Shown here piece after piece: positions 22,490 to 34,509 of a DNA stretch of 64,000 nucleotides. The position numbers and the translations under genes are program-made. The notes under the pieces were generated by a model. The model did no database searches. It worked only from the letters and a program-made list of their open reading frames with translations, and was not told the origin of the DNA. Position 1 is the first letter of the stretch. Each line of letters begins with the position of its first letter. Source of the DNA: Clavaria fumosa (Eukaryota; Basidiomycota; Agaricomycetes; Agaricales; Clavariaceae); contig OX637805.1 in the NCBI GenBank assembly GCA_951802425.1, positions 1,116,001-1,180,000 on the forward strand, in the 5' to 3' direction.

Positions 22490-22990
22490 TGACCTCGGGG
22501 CGCGTACAGGGGCGACACTAACGGCATGTCCATCTTTGGACGCACTTCTCAACGCGATCCACAGGGCATGGGAAGAGGAAGTCAAGACGGATCACTGTGG
22601 ACACCACTGCTTCTATGGTGATTTCAAACAAAAAAACAAATCGTTCAATAAACACTCACCTGCGTTCATATCCGCACCTCGTCGTCAACACACCCATGTT
22701 ACCGCGATCTCAAAGTAACTAGGAAAAAATCAAACCAGTTGAAAAAAAAGGCACTGTTCAAACTCCGAAATGCATGCATGCGCCCTTGCCCTCGTCCGAT
22801 GGTCACGCGAATGGGACGCCAATCACTCGGCTCAGCGACGTCGCACCCTCTTTGATGGGCACCCGATCAAAAGGTCGAATAGGACACCCCAAAACTCCTT
22901 CGTTATCGAAGCAAAACCGCTGGGCTGCGCCGGGGTTGAGCACCTGCCCCGCTTGTACTCCGCGAGGACACCGGGAACTTATCTCGTTCC
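22490..22990. repeat. Diverged direct repeat, left copy
   Basis: This matches 26715-27145 in the same orientation and order. Shared blocks include ACAGGGGCGACACTAACGGCAT-like sequence near 22507, AACGCGATCCACAGGGCATG near 22551, GCACCCTCTTTGATGG near 22843, CGCTGGGCTGCGCCGG near 22918 and CTCCGCGAGGACACCGGG near 22959. Substitutions and indels are numerous, and neither copy keeps a long frame, so this is a diverged non-coding or decayed repeat. The interval between the copies contains a decayed NACHT-WD40 gene. Confidence 0.65.
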
Positions 22991-23699
22991 TTCAGCTTTG
23001 TAGTGATTCATTGGAAACGAAAACGGCATCATTCAATTTCGTGTGGATCATCGTCCCTGCAGCCCAGCCCCACCCCACTCGTGTGGCACGTCGCCAACTC
23101 AGGAAAAAGAAACTCATGGAACGCCTGTCCGATCGATCAAGCACGCTATGTCATGAGCAACCCTTGCATCGCCTCGGATGCAATGACCAGAACGACTCGT
23201 CTTCTTCAGTTTACTTCAGCTCGCACTACAGAACTCTATTTTTTTCTCCCACAGGTTGCAGCAGCGGTTCTGACTTGCAAAAGAGAAGAGGCTGTTAGAA
23301 CGATGCAGTTCATCACCCATGCCACATAGATGTTGAGGGCACTTCAGCATAATAGATTTGTTACTTTGTTCATTCTGACATGGTGAAATTGGAGAAAGGC
23401 AATTCCTTTGAAAGAAGTAAGAGTACATGTGAGATGGTACTGATACTGTTGGATGTTTTCCCTTATGGTGCAATGAAGGTTTTTCTAAATGGCCAGAAAG
23501 TGAAGAACACATATCTTATTTGAAAAAAAGCTATCTGCTAACTGAATAGTAGGTGCCAAGTCATTACTGTAGTCAATGATAGTAAGTATAATTATCACAT
23601 GGCTTTCCTTACCACGAACACACCTTCAAAGGACATCTTGCAATCAATAGTTTAGGACATTCTGTTTAGAGTTTGTTGCAGTTGTATGAACAGACCAGT

Positions 23700-25840
23700 G
23701 ACAACTATTATAATAAGTCAAACATATAAAATAAGGCATAATACTGGCAACAGGATGAGGAACTCAAGGCAGTGAGGACATGGAACATTATTGCCAAGAA
23801 GTTTCTTGAATGAATTTTGTGAGATTGAGTATTACTTGGTCTCCACAGTAGCTTGCAAGTCTTTTGGTACCCAAAACAGCAACTCTTCATGAGGTCCATC
23901 CAACCATAAATAAGCCTAGAGCTATCATCAAATCCGATGCAGGTGTGCCTGTGAAGGTTGTTGGACAAATCTTGGTGAGATTGGATATCCCAGACTCTGA
24001 CTCTCTGGTCTGAAGAGCCTGAGGCAAATTTGCTTTTCCATCAGGGGAAAATTCAACAGATGCAACAATGTTTGTGCCCTTCAAATGGCTCAGATGCAAC
24101 TTGGCCAGTCCAAGCATCCCAGACTCTGATTGTCATGTCATAAGAGCCTGAGACAACACTTTTTCTATTAGGGGAGAATGCAACAGATGTGATAGAGTGA
24201 GTGCCCTTGAAATGTCCCAGAGAAACCTGGCCAGTCTGAGCATCCAAATTATGATTGTTTTATCCCATGAGCCTGAGACAATGCAGTTCCCATCAGGGGA
24301 GAATGCAAGAGATATAACTTCTGAAATGGCCCAGATACAACTTGGCCTGTCTGAAAACTCCAGACTCCAATTGTTCAGATTCCAATTGTCCAGACCCCAA
24401 TTGTCCAATCATATGGGCTGAGGCACTTGTATTTCCATTAAGAGAATGCTACAAATGTAACAAACCAGTATGCCCTCCAAAAAGTCAAGACACAACTTGA
24501 CTAATCTGAACATCCTAGGCTTTGACTTGACCATCTACAAAGACTGAGACAATTTTTCTCCTCAGTTGAAAATGCAACAGATGCAATCATGGCTTGCTCT
24601 TGAAATGGCCCAGCTACAACTTGGGCACTCTGAGTATCCCACACTCTGGTTGTCTTGTTGTCAGAGCCAGAGACAATTTGCTTCCCATCAGCAGATAATG
24701 CAACACATCCAACCCTGCTAGTGTGCCCTTCAAGAACATTATGTCCTTTGGGCCAATCTCTCAACCTTCTAGCCTTCATAGATATAAGGTTGCAAAACAT
24801 GTCCAAATCTTCCTCTGGGACTTCAGATCTAGATGGTGCAAATGGTAGAGCTGACAAGTAGATATGGGGTGCACTTTGCACAATGGGAATTCTAAATATT
24901 GCAGTGAAATTCTTTGCATCATCTGCAAAGTCACAAAGTTCATTTTTGCCAACTTAGTGACAACTTTTAAACTTTCACTGGCTCTGTAAAATAGAAAGTC
25001 AAGTGATTGTGGGAAAAGTGAAGTGACTGGAGCAAAAGTACATGTAGTCAAGCTGCCCCTCTGAAGCTTGACTATGAAATGATTTCTACTGGACTAATCC
25101 AGTTATGTGATAGTTGTGTGATAGTCAAGCTTGATAAGGCAACACTTATACCCATCAGTCTCACTTGTGAATGTAGAAATCTCGAATTATTGGTCTGAGA
25201 AACAACACTATTAGTAACCTTCTCATTTTCCCATAAACATTTGCTAACATCAATCCACTCAATCAGTGAGGACAACATTTGTGTTGACAACCCAATATTC
25301 TTAAACAAGCTCAAAACCTCTAACCAGTAGAGAAATCTTATGAGTGAGAAATTCTAGATTTCTGCCAGAGAATGCCTTGCTGGCTTTGAGGCTTGAAGGT
25401 GACTAGACCAGAAACAACAAGAACAAGAGAGATGACTGAAAATATTATTCCTTATTTTTGTAGCAATCTCATCATTTTTCAAGTAGGAACTCTCCAGGTT
25501 GCACATGATAAAATGCAAGCCTGCTGCCATGACTGTAAAACATATTGATGCAAGCATTGTTTCAGCAGTTGATGAGCTCTTCTTGATGTGAAGATATGGA
25601 TCAACATGTTTACCAGTGATGAATTCAAAGAATGATTTGTGAAGTTGTGGCACTGTGTTCTCATCAACAATTGCTTCTGCACCAGCTGCAAGCACTGTAC
25701 AAAAGCAGTGCACAACATAGTCAGCATCAACCTTTGCAGTAGATCCTGGCTTTTGCAGGTCCAGTGGCTGTTCAATTGCATATACTGTTGCTGGTCATGT
25801 TGTCAGTCACACCAGGTAGTCAGTCAATGTTGAATTGCAT
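23700..25840 (-). pseudogene. Decayed NACHT-WD40 (STAND / NLR-like) gene fragment
   Basis: Read on the minus strand, the 25350-25715 part gives LHKSFFEFITGKHVD and LHFIMCNLESSYLKNDEI, then CFWSSHLQ. These are the post-NACHT helical signatures of fungal NACHT-WD40 proteins. Next come WD40 blades: VLEGHTSRVGCVALSADGKQ, IVSGSDNKTTRVWDT, HFKGTHSITSVAFSPNRKS and SGSYDMTIRVWDAWTGQV. Several further blades down to about 23900 are damaged. The blades lie in different frames, broken by stops and indels, and the NACHT P-loop part is missing. CG dinucleotides are almost absent, as expected of methylation-driven decay. Intact relatives are regulated-cell-death or heterokaryon-incompatibility type receptors; this copy is surely non-functional. 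Confidence 0.75.
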
Positions 25841-26714
25841 GTCTGGCATGCACTCCCTGCCCTCTTTTCTAGCTGGAACTGATTGATTAAATGCCTACCT
25901 AAGCTGTGGATGTATATTGCCTGTAATAAATAGTAAGAACATGGAGTACAACTGCCATCTCTGTTGGTCAGAGCAAAATTCCCCAAAACACAGGTAGTCC
26001 AACTTGATAGGCATTGATTTCATTGTTTAGTCTAATAATGTTCTGGGTTTTGGTTTCACACATAACTAGAGACATATCTAATTGGATTTAATCCCAACAG
26101 AAGGTGGAAATAGTCTTGCTTCATGTAGAATATTGAGTGTGACTGAGTTCCTGATTGGGGCCAAATGTGGACACTCTGCAACTGCTAGTCATCGACAGTG
26201 TATGCTACTATTTACTTTTCTCATGACACCGCGGTGTTCGCGAGCTGCTGCTTTGCATCCACTAAGGGAGGCTCTTCAGATGGCGCTGCTGAGGGGCAGA
26301 AGCGGGAGTCTGCATGCTCGTGGTGGCACTTATATGCTAGACTCGGTGTGGAGAAAGGGGCAGCGGCAACCATATCGCACCGCAAGACTCAGCTGACCTG
26401 AGCGCACCCACACTATCAACGAAAGAACGAGACGCAGCCTCACCTTTCCTAACTCGATCGAATCACTGCCGGAACGGCATGCTTCCCATGTCCCTTCCGC
26501 CGGCACGGTCAATAGCACATTGCGGCATCACGCTACTTAGCACATGATGAGCCGGTCATCGCACACAGAAAACGAAATGCAGCGCCAGTGTAGACGGTCC
26601 GTTCCTTGGCGTGGAAGCGGGGTCAAGCAAACCCACACCATCGGTTCTCAATCTCACCCAACAAAGCAGCGGCCACGAGAGTGAAGCGAACGGAGGAATG
26701 GGGTTTCAGTACGC
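25841..26714. other. CpG-poor flank of the STAND relic and right boundary
   Basis: CpG depletion continues to about 26210 and then stops abruptly, with CG-containing sequence such as ACCGCGGTGTTCGCGAGC from about 26226. No gene is recognised. The change in composition marks a boundary between decayed inserted DNA and ordinary DNA. Confidence 0.45.
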
Positions 26715-27145
26715 AGGGTCAAGCTGCCCAGGCGCATAGGGGCAACGCTAACGGCATAAGATGTTTCTAAGCGCGATCCGCAGAGCATGAAAGTGGCCGT
26801 CACCTTAGATAATGCAATGAATAGACTGACAACCACCCACATGTCTCCATTCTCCATATTCACCTCACCCATTTGCGGCGACTTGGCAGAGAGTGGGAAA
26901 AAACACTGCTCAAACTGTTCAAACTCCGAACACCAACCCCACATCCAAAAGAGGCCCTAGCTCCTTCCTACCACCGATTTGTTCCTTCTTCCGGCCGCCA
27001 AACCGTCGGCTCAGGCTGCATCGCACCCTCATTGATGGCCCATCCGATCAAGAGCCAACATCGCTGGGCTAGGCCGGAGATGGGCACGCGACCCGCTCAT
27101 GCTCCGCGAGCAAACCGGGGCACTTACCCCATTCGTGCAGTCTGA
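26715..27145. repeat. Diverged direct repeat, right copy
   Basis: Second copy of the repeat at 22490-22990, same orientation. Matching blocks are CATAGGGGCAACGCTAACGG near 26736, AGCGCGATCCGCAGAGCATG near 26771, CATCGCACCCTCATTGATGG near 27019, CATCGCTGGGCTAGGCCGG near 27058 and CTCCGCGAGCAAACCGGG near 27102. It is diverged and contains no gene. Confidence 0.65.
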
Positions 27146-27427
27146 AAACAAACATCCAAATTTTGGGTCATCAATTACGGCGTGAACTGCATCAGAGAAT
27201 GCCCGACAACAAGTCTTGAAGCTTCCGGGTGGACACGAGGCATATCTCGATGCGGAGCAGTTAGTCGGCCTTGGACTGTACAGGAAATATCAGGAAAATA
27301 AGGTGGATGTCCCCAAGGAGCGGTGCAGCGATGGTACTGTCCCGCGCTGAAAGCCCTATCAATCACATGAGGGTCATTGACGGTGCAATGCATCGTAACA
27401 CTAACTTTACAGCCCGAAAATGATACT

Positions 27428-28595
27428 TTACATGTCCCATCTCCCAATCCACCACTGGCACACTGCCTTCCGGGCAGCCAGTGCCTGTCTGCCCAGACTG
27501 ACCGGAAGCGTTCCCATCCATACGTCCCGGTCGTCATCCACAGGATTAGCACCGTCACCGCTGCGAAGCCCCTGCACTTGGCGATGCTTTTGCGCCTCAA
27601 ACGTGATTCCAGCGCGCCCCGCCTTGCGCATGAACGCGTCGCAGTGTGCGGCTGCGGTATACTGCGCCACCGAGACGTACGCGCGCGCATCCGGCTTCCG
27701 GCACAGCAGCAGCTCCAGCGACCGTACCAGCGCATCGTGCGCCTGCGCGTCAAAATGGAGCAGGTCAGAGAGGATGACCACGTCGAACTTGGCGTCGTCA
27801 CCGGAGGCGGGCAGAAGCACGCTGGGCTCGTCCGTCGTCTGCGATCCTGTCCTGATGTTATTCCATGCGATGTCATATATATATATATAATAAAGATTTT
27901 CTCAAAAGAGCCTTGAACTCACAACAGATGTGTAGCGTCCTTGCCCCACTCATAGCCTTCCCATCGGACGGGGCACCGCGCCGCCGCCCAGTTCCGCTCC
28001 ACATTCGCCCGCAGGTTTGCCAAGATGGACGCGTCTGGATAGTCCGTCGCCACGATCAGCGTGGGAGGTTCGCGCAGTGTTGACGCGAGGAGCGACGGTA
28101 GGGCACACCCCGCGCCTAGCTCGACAACTGAGCGATGGCAAGGAGGTGGGATCATGAAGGGAACCTAAAAAAATACATCTTTACCCGCCTTTCCGATTCG
28201 CGAGCGGTATGAGTCCACGCTCGATGACCTCCGCAAGTAAGATAGAAGGAGAAAACAGGTGATCGGCCATCAGCGTGTTTGCCTTCGAGCCCGACACCCA
28301 ATTGAAATAGCGATATCAACATTTACCCCCAGCCATTGTGCAACCCTCACACACCTTTCCTGCCTTGGGTCATTATGCATGGCGGAAAAGGTAATTGTGT
28401 GATGGTCAGTGATCTGAGAACGGCCCCCTGCTGGAAGTTCCACGAGCAACAGGCGGCCCGGGTCTCGCGTACCTTGGCTGCCGTCGTTAGCACGAGAGGT
28501 CCGTATTTAATCACGTCGCTTTCCGATCGCGGCGCCTCGCCTTCATCCAGGAGTCTCAGAAAGTCGCAAAAGATATCTTCTGCCTCATCCATCAA
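27428..28595 (-). CDS. EFM7/NNT1-like SAM-dependent methyltransferase, apparent frameshift
   Basis: Rossmann-fold methyltransferase of the Efm7/Nnt1 type, which in yeast methylates the N-terminus and Lys3 of elongation factor 1A. The N-terminal exon starts MMDEAEDIFCDFLRLLDEG. A long intron leads to ANTLMADHLFSPSILLAEV. The SAM-binding motif SVVELGAGCALPSLLA and the adjacent VATDYPDASILANLRANV follow. After a phase-2 intron come FDVVILSDLLHF and a C-terminal AVCQWWIGRWDM ending at 27428. Most junctions fit, but not the one before VVELGAG: the best intron (57 nt, donor GTAAAG next to a GGG at 28184-28186, acceptor CTCAG) leaves one surplus base. It is therefore either a frameshifted pseudogene, a one-base sequence error, or spliced in a way I cannot see. 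Confidence 0.72.
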
Positions 28596-28708
28596 TATGT
28601 CACCTCAGTCGGAAAGGGAGAAATGGGAAGAAATAAAGACGAAATCCTAACGAATTGAATGGCAGGCGTATATGGCGAGTCACGTGCAAAAGCAATGTTA
28701 CATCCATC

Positions 28709-29693
28709 CTAAGATCCTATTCCATACAGGTCAAACTCCCAGGGTACTGTCTGGTCAGGACCATACTGGCTGAGCCATATCCGGCGCAGACGACAGGTCG
28801 CGTAGACCTTGATGTATGCTATGTGCGAGTAGCTTCTGAGGGGCAGTATTCCCTTTCGTGCGACGCCCTCGCCATCGCCGTCCAGCGCGAACCGCGCAAG
28901 CAACGACGGCAGGTAGACTGCTATCGTGCACCATGCTGTCAGACACGGTGGAGAGAGGGACGGGAAGGCGAGGGGTAAGTGCAGCAGCGGTGGAGACGGC
29001 GGTGGACGAGAAGCGACAAGTCGTGGCTGATCCTGCATAGTTCGACTTGTCGTAAGCGGTTTGTACTATTCTTGCTTCTCACCGGGGATCGGATGACACT
29101 CTTTCTTTTCCAGAAAGAGGAACCTTCGGGTGGAAGGAAGGTGCCCTTTGTGAATGAGATCCGCCGGTTTGTTTCCGAGGGAAAAAATGCGTCTGACTAA
29201 AGCAAGGAATTGGAAAATGCACCTGGAACGTAGAGCATCTGACAATGCCAATGCTGCCTGACTTATCCACCAGACCGACCTCAAATGACCAGGGTCGTCC
29301 GAGATTACGCACTTGCAGATGTAACCAAGAATGTTGCAAGCCCAGATCGTCCCCTCCCGAGTTCGGCGGCGGCAGCGCTGGGCGTATGTACCTGGGCTTG
29401 GGAGGCGAGCGTATGTAGGTCGTCTTGAGAGTTGGAGACTGTACGTGGAGTACGGTTTGATCGAGGGCGTGCATGCTGTTGGAGTGAGTGGAACCCCCGG
29501 CTTCGGATACGTCTGGGTTGATGAGGGTTGCGGGTGGAGAAGGCGACGGCGAGGACGTGGCGTCGTGTAGCAGATGAATGACAGAGTCGGACGGAAGAGC
29601 CGAATCGGTGTGCTGCGAGAACAGTCCCAGCGGCTCGCTGTTCGTCGATGAGAATAAAGACACGGTCCCCGGTTGCACAGAAGAGGCGAACAT
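28709..29693 (-). CDS. CFA20 (DUF667) domain protein
   Basis: The first Met of the conserved block is at 29693 (MFASSVQPGTVSLFSSTNSE); the frame is open further upstream but that part looks untranslated. The first exon continues through a low-complexity Ser/Pro stretch to YIRSPPKPRYIRPALPPP, LQHSWLHLQVRNLGRPWSFE and IGIVRCSTFQ. Two short in-phase introns lead to PPLLHLPLAFPSLSPP, TAWCTIAVYLPSLLARF and HIAYIKVYATCRLRRIWLSQ, ending FDLYGIGS. The block order (strand-rich core, LPL, a W-x-x-I helix, then CRLRRI and a terminal LY) is that of the CFA20/BUG22 family. In flagellates this protein sits in the ciliary inner junction, and it also has non-ciliary roles. The inserted Ser-rich loop near residue 50 is unlike the compact ciliary form. 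Function in a non-flagellate fungus is unknown. Confidence 0.75.
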
Positions 29694-31686
29694 TGTGATG
29701 AGATTCAAGGCGTTCAGCGCAAAGATGTTTAACAACGCCAAACCCAGACGACCGTTTCTCATTGGCATCCTGCGACACATTATGAAGAATTCAACTGTAA
29801 GCCACCGTCTGCACATCAATGTATGCGTGCCAGCAACCAATTGTTGTGATTGCAGGTATGATTGGACCTTCTTAGTTCTTACTTATCGCCCTCCTTCGTG
29901 CGTTGACGGCCCTGTTGCGGCATGCTTACGAGTCTGGGCCGCCGAACGCCGACGGACAGAGACCAATCACAGATGTCACTCGTACTTCAAAACGAAAGAC
30001 AGAATGAAGACTGTCTGCTGTCATACGCCGACCACTAGGTCAATTTCTGGGGGTGATTCCTTGGACACTCGTGGGCATCCCTGTAAGTGATGTTTTTCAG
30101 AAGAAGTCGCTGCGTCTGGAAGTAGAACCCCCTTGAGACACCTCCGTATGCTGGTCGACACCGCAAATGTTGTTGCTCTCCTTCCAAGTCGCAGCGGTGA
30201 TGAAAGTCCGGACTTTACGGTCAGGCAACGTCCACACGACGCAGGTCGTCTCCCAACACAAGGTGTGCTCGCGGTGAGACCCCCATCATACTGGTACCAT
30301 TCGTAATGAAGCGACTCCTCCTTTAATTTCCCAGTGAGTGTCCCGCTTCCGTTTCAACCAATTTGCTGCCGGGACTGACACGTTCTTTATTCTTTTCTTA
30401 TCGTTTTTATAACGGCACAATGTTCTATTTGAAATGTCAGTGTTCGTGTAAGTCATAAATGGTCATTAGGGTCCCGGAAGGCCATCAGCCTTCGGCTTGC
30501 TGTTCGACTGAATGAGCCCCGCTAGGTAGCCCGAATTCTGGGTTTGATTTCTGCCCCCAACCCCCTTATCTTCAGTATGAATTCAACGTCGCCAAAGGTC
30601 ATATGTCTTCGCACACCACTGCTTCATGTCATGAGTGTCAGGATTCGGACAGGCTTAATGACCATGCCGTTCGTGCCGGGACATATCAGTACGTGATGGG
30701 ACTCTTATCCGCATTTTCAACATTGGAGAAGCATTTCTTACAGTACGATGCTGATGACGAGATTTCTGTTTTGGCTGACGTGGACTACGCCAGATCGGTG
30801 GAAGAACCACGGCTCCGGCTCGACGGTGCTCCAGGGTCAGTTGCGGTGACCCGCATTCCGCCATGCGGAACAAGGACTTAGGCGACGCGTGCCTCGCACA
30901 TATGCGATAAAGTGAACACATTGAGCGAGGGCCCACAAGTCGCAATCGAGGCAACGGTTCCACAGACCGTCTTTGGAAACCCTACAACAATACCCGTGGG
31001 ATTCCAGACCATCTCCTTTGGAGCCACTACCTTTTTCCACGCACTACGCCTGCGCGTCCAGTCCGCGAAGGTCTCGGGTTGAATCACATCTAATTTCTTT
31101 CGAGGTGGGGTTGTTCTCTTTCTTTCAGCTCCACCGTGGCAGGGCAGTAGCAATTCCTGGTACGTCGCAGGTTTGCATGCACGAGATCTGTCTTCTCTCA
31201 GGGACAGCTTGTCTCTAGCGACTCTAATGAATCAAATCATGTTAAGGAGTTGCATCGGGAATGAGTTGATGCTTTGCAATGCGATCGCCGCCGATTGCAT
31301 TGCGGGTCCCGTAACGATATGAGAGGTTTCTCTCAACGTGTATGGAAGACTCAGGCGCAGCGCACTTACCGTGTCTCTCCAGCCATCAAGCTCGCGTGTG
31401 ATGTCGATCCTCAGGCTCAGGATTCCTGTGGTGTAAAAGGTCTGCAATTCCCCTACAAGCCTGAGCGCCACACGACGCCTTGGCAGGCTCTACTGCTACA
31501 TGCGAAGGTTACAAACACAGGTCATACTATTTTCTAACGTACAAACTGAGTGATATTTAGTTCACGGAATCGAGTCGAGAGAGTTATGCCAGTAACACAT
31601 GAACTGTTTTTGGACTCCAGAAAGGAGAACCGCGGGGCGAAGAACCTTCATTCAAGTCCCGGTTTCAAACATCCTCGCCGAAGTCA
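29694..31686. other. Long intergenic region with no confident gene
   Basis: About 2 kb between the CFA20 gene start and the zinc-finger gene stop. On the plus strand two open pieces (30603-30881 and about 30882-31084) read partly like protein (VPQTVFGNPTTIPVGFQTI), but they do not join by a clear intron and match no family I know. A diverged gene or gene relic is possible. Confidence 0.4.
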
Positions 31687-32779
31687 TTATTTCAAGGGAA
31701 ACTCCGCCGCACACTTGCAGCTCGAGGCGTTGATGCATTTCAACCCGTTCCCTTTCATGATGCTCAGCAGACGCTGGGCACCATTTGGCTGCTTCATCAT
31801 TGTGAAAATGAGCGTTCGTCGAGGGCAACAGCTGCGGCCGCGATCTTTCTTGGTGCTTGAATGGCGCTTGCATGCATCCGCACGCTTGAAACGCTGGCCG
31901 CACATCGAGCAATTATACGGGTATTTCTTGGCGTGCACGCTATCGTTGTGGCGCCTCCAGTCGTATATTCTTCCAAAATGGAGATCGCAGATGGCACAAT
32001 ATGTCTTTCTTTCCTGGCATGTATTGCGGGCCGGGTTATGGTGTTGAGAGAGTCCGTTAGCAGATGGCAATGATGTAGGGGAGAGCTGGAGAAGGCAAGG
32101 AGATGCTTCGCATTCCAGCCTAGCTGGCAATGTGTAGACATGCGCATTGGTGGAGGCTATGTCGGGAAAACGGTCAGAAACCATTCCCGTAGGACGCACA
32201 CCAGATTATGTTACCTTGGAATGAGAACCGTGGTGGGTCGGGGGAAATGCAAGTAGGAGTGGCTATTGGTTCAGCCGTTCGGAACATCCCTTCGATACAG
32301 GAGTTGTTGGGCCCGCGGTCCGTAATATTTGCAGGAGGTCCGTTCCAGTAGTAGGGCGTGGGCAATGAGCAATCTTGGATGCTGAAATCTGGCAGCAGCA
32401 TAGAGGTAAAGCCTTTCGTGCTAGCCGATGCCTGAAGTCCGCTTTGTGTGAAAGGTGATGACGTGGAAGCGAAGCCCATTGTCGGATGTGACATCGTTGG
32501 TCTCAAGGGTAGGTTGGGCGTTGACACTTGATTACAAGAAAGATGGGAAGAACCATTGGCATCCTTGACAAAATTGAATGACTGCAGAATTACGGTTTGA
32601 AGCCTGTAGCGTACCCTGTACTTGGCGTCGAACATCGCAAACTCTTGTCGCCAAGCTTGAGGATTTGCAGAATGGGAAGAGTTGGTAAGATGACCGCCAA
32701 GCCGGATTTCGGAGGGGTATGAGAATATCTCATTATGCGACGCTGTGCTCGGGTTATTGAAGAGAGGCGTATAATCCAT
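31687..32779 (-). CDS. C2H2-type zinc-finger protein (putative transcription factor)
   Basis: The start at 32779 (MDYTPLFNNPS) is followed by two short introns. One joins DAKYR to DANGSSHLS in phase 0 and the other joins FSFQ to ASTNAHVYTL in phase 1. The N-terminal two thirds are Ser/Pro/Asn-rich and probably disordered. The first finger is canonical: YCAICDLHFGRIYDWRRH then NDSVH (C-x2-C-x12-H-x4-H). The second, YNCSMCGQRFKRADACKRH, has both Cys and the first His, but the fourth ligand would have to be a Cys about ten residues on (KKDRGRSC). The protein ends about 60 residues later at 31687. Paired C-terminal fingers suggest a DNA-binding regulator. Targets cannot be inferred. Confidence 0.75.
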
Positions 32780-34509
32780 GCGACTGGATTAAAATAGCGG
32801 ACTAGATGAGGGAAAGCCATAAGAGACTGGAGTGGATGAACACACCTCTGAACAGTATTGGGGTCAGCGAATTCTTCCATGTTTAGGAAGCGTGCAAGGG
32901 ATGCCATTACCGGACAATCGTGATGGCGGAATGCTGCATTTGCGGGGGGACTATTTGAGGATCTATGGGCGCTTACACTACCGGGTTGGGGTTTGAAATA
33001 GCGCACCTAGGCAGGCGCTTCTGCAGCAGGCGCGTCTACGCGATACGCGCGCGCCTGGTATAAGTTGTAACAATCAGCAAGCGCGTCCAAAAAACCGCGT
33101 TTCGTGGAAGTGTTGTTTGAAAATCAGTGATAGCGTTCACGTTCACGTCCCCGAGGGTGAGCGCTGGGTTGTAGCCAGTGTTTCAATGGGTACAAGTCCA
33201 TCGACCATGATCTGTGCTGCCGACGGAGTTTGAGGTATCGCATTCCGATCCAGGAGTGGCACTGGCCGATCTTGCGTCACGCCTTCACGTGATAAGAGTC
33301 CCATAAATGGTATTTCCAATCCGTTTCATGGCTTCGTTTTGGCCTTGCGTGGTACCACTTTGCTTTGCCTTGCCTCGCTTACACCTTGCCTTGAAGTTCT
33401 CTGATACAAGTCATTGCCTTAAACAACTTCTAGCCGCCAATAAATCCGTGATACAACAATGGGCAAAATACCCGGCGGTGTGTGTTTTGGGCGCCTCACA
33501 AATCGTTAACGCCCAGCATCGCGCACGCGCCCGAGTCGTCCTGAGCGTCTAGTGGGTTCTCCATGACCGTTGCTCACGCGCCAGAGGTCTCGTCTCAAGC
33601 ACATGTACGCTTACATTCGTCACAATTTTCTTGGGTTTCCTTTTCATTTTTCTCGCTTCTCATTGCCTTCCTTACTTCACTGGCTTGTTTCCTCTTTTGT
33701 AAGAGTCTTTTTCAAATTTTTATCCCCGAGCATGGAACAGCGTTTCTTGCCGCGCAAGCGTCCGGAGATCTTCCCCTTCGGGGTCTCAATAGGTCACCGT
33801 AGCCAAAGACCTGCAACACGTATATCATGGGTCTGGGGCATTGCCTCATCGACTTTCCCCTCTTCAAGGACTCAATCATAGCAACTGTAGCAAGCGCTTG
33901 TGGCATCGCCCGGCGGCTGGACCACCATTAGCTCTTCTGTGTTTGCCTCGCCGCCAGGCGCCCACGGGGCGAACGACGATGAGACGGTCCCATGCAGCAT
34001 GCTCCGAGCCGCGCAACCACCTCCGTGGGTCATCAACTAATCTCGCCGATCCTCATCGACGGACATGTCAATGGACGGTGCAATTGCATCCGGTGCAACC
34101 GCACCCGCTAGTGACACTCTTGCTTTTCACAAACCGAGAAGCCGGAAACGTGAAGGATGCCTAAAGTCTGTCTCTCGAAGCCTATTCTGCAACCCTGAGT
34201 GTCTGGGCAATCGTTTGACGTCTTTTGATGGGTACAACTCAACCTCCCTTGGTAGGCAAGGTACGCTCATCGATTCGAGGTTCCGCTGAAAATAGTAGAT
34301 AAATCTGTTTCGGATAAGATGTCTTAGTACCGGAGCTTGTCCTAACGCTCCCCTACAATGGGCGCCCCGCCGATGTGAGACTTCGGTAATTTTTTCTTCG
34401 GAGATCTCATCGAAACTCGCAAAGTGGGATGAAAGCAGTATGATAGCGTCGAAAACCACAATGCACGAACAAGATTGGAATCATGCCGTAACAACCCCCG
34501 ACCAATTCA
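32780..34509. other. Intergenic region with no confident gene
   Basis: About 1.7 kb between MSH6 and the zinc-finger gene. Several short plus-strand pieces between 33730 and 34290 (including HVNGRCNCIRCNR) look protein-like, but cannot be joined into a gene that I recognise. No repeat is evident. Confidence 0.4.

Noticed and set aside
22449..23003. Plus-strand frames as small genes
   Set aside because: They fall in the diverged direct repeat and the other copy does not keep the frame.
30480..30580. Possible tRNA gene near a GGGTTTGATTTC box-B-like sequence
   Set aside because: No matching A box at the right distance and no cloverleaf could be drawn.
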